Shown piece after piece: positions 7,543-9,122 of a stretch of DNA of 9,122 nucleotides. The stretch lies in assembly GCA_003222235.1 (NCBI GenBank), contig QHVD01000160.1, positions 1-9,122 on the forward strand, read 5' to 3'. The position numbers and the translations under genes are program-made. The stretch's first letter is position 1, and each line of letters starts with the position of its first letter. Source of the stretch: Gemmatimonadota bacterium. Lineage in GTDB: Bacteria > Gemmatimonadota > Gemmatimonadetes > Gemmatimonadales > GWC2-71-9. Below the pieces are notes generated by a model, which was not told where the DNA came from, ran no database searches, and worked only from the letters and a program-made list of their open reading frames with translations.

Positions 7543-7791
7543 TCACGACGCCGGCTCCTGGAGGGCGTCTGCGAAGAAGCGGACGCCGGGAATCTGTTCC
7601 GCCCGGGCGCGCGCGTCAGGCGAGGCTACGCCACGGACGACGTAGCGGCCGAGTTGGGGATTGATCGGGATAGGGCCATAATCGGGGTCCAACGCGACGC
7701 CGGCCTCGTCGAGCAGAGCGCGGAGCGCGGCCATGTCGAGGCACTCGCCGGGCCGGTCCACCTGTATGATATAGCGTGTTTCCGGTAACAT
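7543..7791 (-). CDS. Stand-alone I9-like propeptide/inhibitor candidate
   Basis: An 82-residue protein convergent with the protease; the stops are 63 bases apart. The predicted order is strand (RYIIQVD, 6-12), helix (19-30), strands (about 31-53), helix (57-66) and strand (IPGVRFFAD, 67-75), which is the beta-alpha-beta-beta-alpha-beta plan of the subtilisin propeptide/proteinase inhibitor I9 fold. Its YVVR (50-53) and GVRFFAD (69-75) segments also resemble YVVR (77-80) and GVFAD (102-106) of the neighbouring protease. Family knowledge: free-standing I9 proteins such as yeast IB2 and Pleurotus POIA1 inhibit subtilisins. It may therefore inhibit or help fold the neighbouring protease (inference). 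The ATG at 7791 is the only start after an in-frame stop, and its ribosome binding site is weak. It has no signal peptide, so it would share a compartment with the protease. Confidence 0.75.
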   Translation of the reverse strand: MLPETRYIIQVDRPGECLDMAALRALLDEAGVALDPDYGPIPINPQLGRYVVRGVASPDARARAEQIPGVRFFADALQEPAS

Positions 7792-7884
7792 CTCGCCGCC
7801 GGGAGAGTAGGACGTCGCGGCTCATCGTGCAAGTGCGCCGAGCCGTAACGAACGGTTGCAAGCCGCGTGCTGCCGCCGCTGATC

Positions 7885-7899
7885 CCGGGGCGTCCCCGG
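7885..7899 (-). terminator. Short GC-rich hairpin after small gene
   Basis: CCGGGG (7885-7890) and CCCCGG (7894-7899) form a 6-bp stem with a 3-base loop, about 10 bases beyond the stop of the 66-residue minus-strand gene. No T-run follows, so termination is uncertain. Confidence 0.3.
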
Positions 7900-7909
7900 T
7901 GGGTCGCTG

Positions 7910-8110
7910 TCAGGCCTTGGGGTGATCGGGCATCTCCATGCCCGATGACGACACGTACCCAGGCGGCGGCCCGTAGACGACGGGCCGCGCGCACATGCAA
8001 AACGCGCTATGGGGAGCTGCCGCCGTCTTGATGTTGGACGGTAGCAGATACGAGATGCGCTCCGGCTCGCTGATGAACCCACCGCAGGCGTGACAATGGA
8101 TCTCGACCAT
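7910..8110 (-). CDS. Small Cys-pair (zinc-ribbon-like) protein, 66 residues
   Basis: A 66-residue protein not assigned to a family. C6-x2-C9 followed by Gly-Gly forms a zinc-knuckle-like turn near the N-terminus, and C38-x-C40 supplies a second pair, together a plausible four-cysteine metal site. The C-terminal part is rich in Pro, Gly and Ser and probably disordered. The ATG at 8110 has only a weak GGGA upstream, and an 8-bp inverted repeat (8130-8147) lies 20 bases ahead of it. It competes with longer overlapping frames on the same strand, but those have no coherent domain signature, whereas this one keeps paired cysteines. It belongs to a run of small Cys/His genes in the same direction. 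Confidence 0.6.
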   Translation of the reverse strand: MVEIHCHACGGFISEPERISYLLPSNIKTAAAPHSAFCMCARPVVYGPPPGYVSSSGMEMPDHPKA

Positions 8111-8129
8111 CTGGTCCCACTCTTCCCGT

Positions 8130-8147
8130 GGAAGCGGTGCCGCTTCC
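8130..8147. repeat. 8-bp inverted repeat before 66-residue gene
   Basis: GGAAGCGG (8130-8137) and CCGCTTCC (8140-8147) are perfect inverted repeats around two bases, 20 bases upstream of the minus-strand start at 8110 and about 70 bases after the preceding gene's stop. It could be a terminator stem or an operator. Confidence 0.35.
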
Positions 8148-8219
8148 GACTGATGCCGTGGACGTCGCCGCTATGCCATAACGAATTTGGGCACTACCGG
8201 TGGGTGAAGCAAGTGGCGT

Positions 8220-8411
8220 TCAGGATTGCTTCTCGCTCCTCGACCGATGGGATTCAACGTGGTCATGCATCTGCTTCTCATGCGAGACCTTCGACGATCG
8301 CACAACCTTGGCGCTCGTGACCCAACCGCAGATTCGACAGGTCTTGGGCTGGCTGTCAGCCATCCTGACGAACTCGGTGATTATCCTCTGAACCTTCTTG
8401 TCGCCTTTCAC
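8220..8411 (-). CDS. Small C2H2-finger-like protein, 63 residues
   Basis: A 63-residue basic protein starting at GTG 8411, with GGAGAAGG just upstream. A short helical N-terminus precedes TCRICGW (C25-x2-C28) and then a His-rich stretch with H44, H49, H51 and H55. Cys-Cys followed by paired His is the ligand pattern of a C2H2 zinc finger, with a longer loop than usual (15 residues to the first His). A nucleic-acid-binding role would fit, but I know no named bacterial family for it. The start overlaps the stop of an 11-codon upstream ORF (GTGA), so translation may be coupled. The in-frame stop TAG upstream rules out a longer version. Confidence 0.62.
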   Translation of the reverse strand: MKGDKKVQRIITEFVRMADSQPKTCRICGWVTSAKVVRSSKVSHEKQMHDHVESHRSRSEKQS

Positions 8412-8443
8412 GAACCTTCTCCAATCTCTGCCCTACGGGTCAT
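8408..8443 (-). CDS. Possible 11-codon leader ORF
   Basis: The ATG at 8443 has a perfect AAGGAGG with ideal spacing and encodes MTRRAEIGEGS. Its TGA stop overlaps the GTG of the 63-residue gene (GTGA). This is the strongest ribosome binding site in the neighbourhood, yet it serves only an 11-residue ORF. That suggests translational coupling, or a frameshift that has split off the original start of the downstream gene. Confidence 0.4.
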   Translation of the reverse strand: MTRRAEIGEGS

Positions 8444-8482
8444 GATTCCTCCTTGTGAATGCTTCATCTCGTCGCCTCGGCA

Positions 8483-8677
8483 TCACGGTGCCTTGCGGGG
8501 CCTGGGCGCGACGGGCGGCGCCGCGAGCGGCTGCGCCCGGGGAGGCCGGTGGGCGTCGCAGTAGTAACGAGCCGGGCGCCCGGTGGTCTGGGAGCTCTGG
8601 TGGGTCACCCACTGCGCCGGCTGGTCGCAGCCCCGACGGGTCGCCCAATCGTAGAAGTCGCAGCGCGGCCGGGCCAT
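8483..8677 (-). CDS. Small Cys/His protein, 64 residues
   Basis: A 64-residue protein whose ATG at 8677 has AAGGAAGG nine bases upstream. The folded part is residues 1-45: C6, C17, H26 and then C40-x2-H43 (YYCDAH), a likely four- or five-ligand metal site, with aromatic residues packed between. Residues 46-64 are a Pro/Ala/Arg tail, probably disordered. I recall small proteins with RRGC...YYCDAH-type motifs in high-GC bacteria and their phages, but I cannot name a family. It would be the first gene of the minus-strand run below a -24/-12-type promoter at 8763-8778. An overlapping 71-residue frame on the same strand is rejected because it is low-complexity and lacks a ribosome binding site. 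Confidence 0.7.
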   Translation of the reverse strand: MARPRCDFYDWATRRGCDQPAQWVTHQSSQTTGRPARYYCDAHRPPRAQPLAAPPVAPRPRKAP

Positions 8678-8700
8678 CTCACACGACCTTCCTTAACTAC

Positions 8701-8728
8701 AACTACCCAACTGGAACTACCTAACTGG
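8701..8728. repeat. 14-bp tandem repeat, two copies
   Basis: AACTACCCAACTGG (8701-8714) is followed directly by AACTACCTAACTGG (8715-8728), with one mismatch, and is flanked on both sides by partial copies (AACTAC at 8695-8700 and ACTAC at 8729-8733). It lies between the candidate promoter and the ribosome binding site of the 64-residue gene, so it would be in the leader. It could be an operator or RNA-binding site. Confidence 0.6.
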
Positions 8729-8762
8729 ACTACGTTACCGGCACGGTTCCCATCCCGGCGAG

Positions 8763-8778
8763 GGCAAGAGTGATGCCA
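8763..8778 (-). promoter_or_regulatory. Candidate sigma-54 (-24/-12) promoter, second copy
   Basis: Read on the minus strand, this is TGGCATCACTCTTGCC, differing by one base from the match at 4572-4587 and sharing the CTC that follows. GG and GC are at the spacing required by RpoN. Transcription would start near 8751, giving a leader of about 75 bases before the 64-residue gene, and could read through the whole run of small genes. Confidence 0.52.
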
Positions 8779-8921
8779 ACCCATTTCGCGGCTCCACAGC
8801 ACGTGAAACCCGCTCGAGCCCTTGGGACGCGCCTGCAGCAGGAAGGTCACAACTTGACAGCAGCACGTTACTGGTTATTCGGGAAGGAGACTTCTCAACG
8901 ATGACTATTGGCCCAGATCGA

Positions 8922-9122
8922 TCACGCCTCGGCGACGGCGACCGCCGGTAACTGGCCGGCCTTCTGCATCCACCCCTCCCGCAGGTTGACCTCGACCCAG
9001 AACATCACGCTGTCCCTGCTGCAGCGCTGACACATTCCGTCAATCATGTAAACGCCCCATTCCGGGCTGACCCCGGCCACCTTGCTCGGCCAGATAGTGT
9101 GCGACCCCGTCTCGCCGCAGAC
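8922..9122 (-). CDS. Partial small Cys-pair protein (5' end off window)
   Basis: An open frame enters from the right edge and ends at TGA 8922-8924; 66 residues are visible. The first residues read VCGETG, probably the second half of a C-x2-C knuckle whose first Cys lies outside the window. A second pair, CQRC (31-34 of the visible part), would complete a zinc ribbon. After it come a Trp-rich amphipathic strand (MFWVEVNLREGWMQ) and an Ala/Val tail. The reading is coherent to the window edge, so it is a real truncated gene and not a pseudogene. It has the same orientation and style as the other small Cys/His genes. The family is not recognised, and its start and full length cannot be seen. Confidence 0.65.
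   Translation of the reverse strand, partial: VCGETGSHTIWPSKVAGVSPEWGVYMIDGMCQRCSRDSVMFWVEVNLREGWMQKAGQLPAVAVAEA

Noticed and set aside
6369..7664. 431-residue + strand frame overlapping the S8 protease
   Set aside because: Arg-rich shadow frame; the protease frame has an intact catalytic set.
7626..8000. 124-residue minus-strand frame across the two small genes
   Set aside because: Overlaps both better-supported genes in another frame, with no coherent domain.
8226..8773. Several + strand frames (112, 89 and 104 residues) over the small minus-strand genes
   Set aside because: No ribosome binding sites and low-complexity sequence; the minus strand has better starts and paired Cys/His ligands.
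8605..8850. 81-residue minus-strand frame starting at GTG 8850
   Set aside because: No ribosome binding site, overlaps the 64-residue gene, and its first half spans the promoter-like site and the tandem repeat.

Overview
The window is GC-rich bacterial chromosomal DNA with no rRNA, tRNA, CRISPR array, transposase or integrase. The host cannot be named from it. Two near-identical -24/-12 (sigma-54-type) promoter matches favour a high-GC lineage that has RpoN (for example Gemmatimonadota, Acidobacteriota, Myxococcota or Rokubacteria) over Actinobacteriota. This is inference.

Left part (152-4449, + strand): a tightly coupled two-gene unit. An SNF2/HepA-type helicase ATPase overlaps by ATGA a 708-residue protein. 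That protein has an uncharacterised N-terminal half, a helical middle, and a roughly 300-residue Cys/His array with seven copies of C-x2-C-x4-C-x2-[H/D]. The pair looks like one functional complex, probably acting on nucleic acid. The layout recalls the Bacillus yqhH-yqhG pair, with a large metal-binding array added.

Middle (4450-5691): a 335-base intergenic region with a strong sigma-54-type promoter match and a leader that can form two mutually exclusive stems. It precedes an orphan 127-residue protein that is followed by a 12-bp hairpin. Next come a 69-residue membrane protein and a short gap with a hairpin and a palindrome.

Right-centre (5692-7791): a small multi-pass membrane protein lies 9 bases ahead of a subtilisin-family (S8) protease with an intact catalytic set and no signal peptide. 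Pointing at the protease from the other side is an 82-residue protein that looks like a free-standing subtilisin propeptide/inhibitor. Together these suggest a membrane-linked, inhibitor-controlled protease module.

Right end (7910-9122, - strand): a run of very small Cys/His proteins (66, 63 and 64 residues, plus a partial one running off the edge). All have pairs of putative metal ligands and none is recognised. The second sigma-54-type promoter, a 14-bp tandem repeat and an 11-codon leader ORF lie among them.
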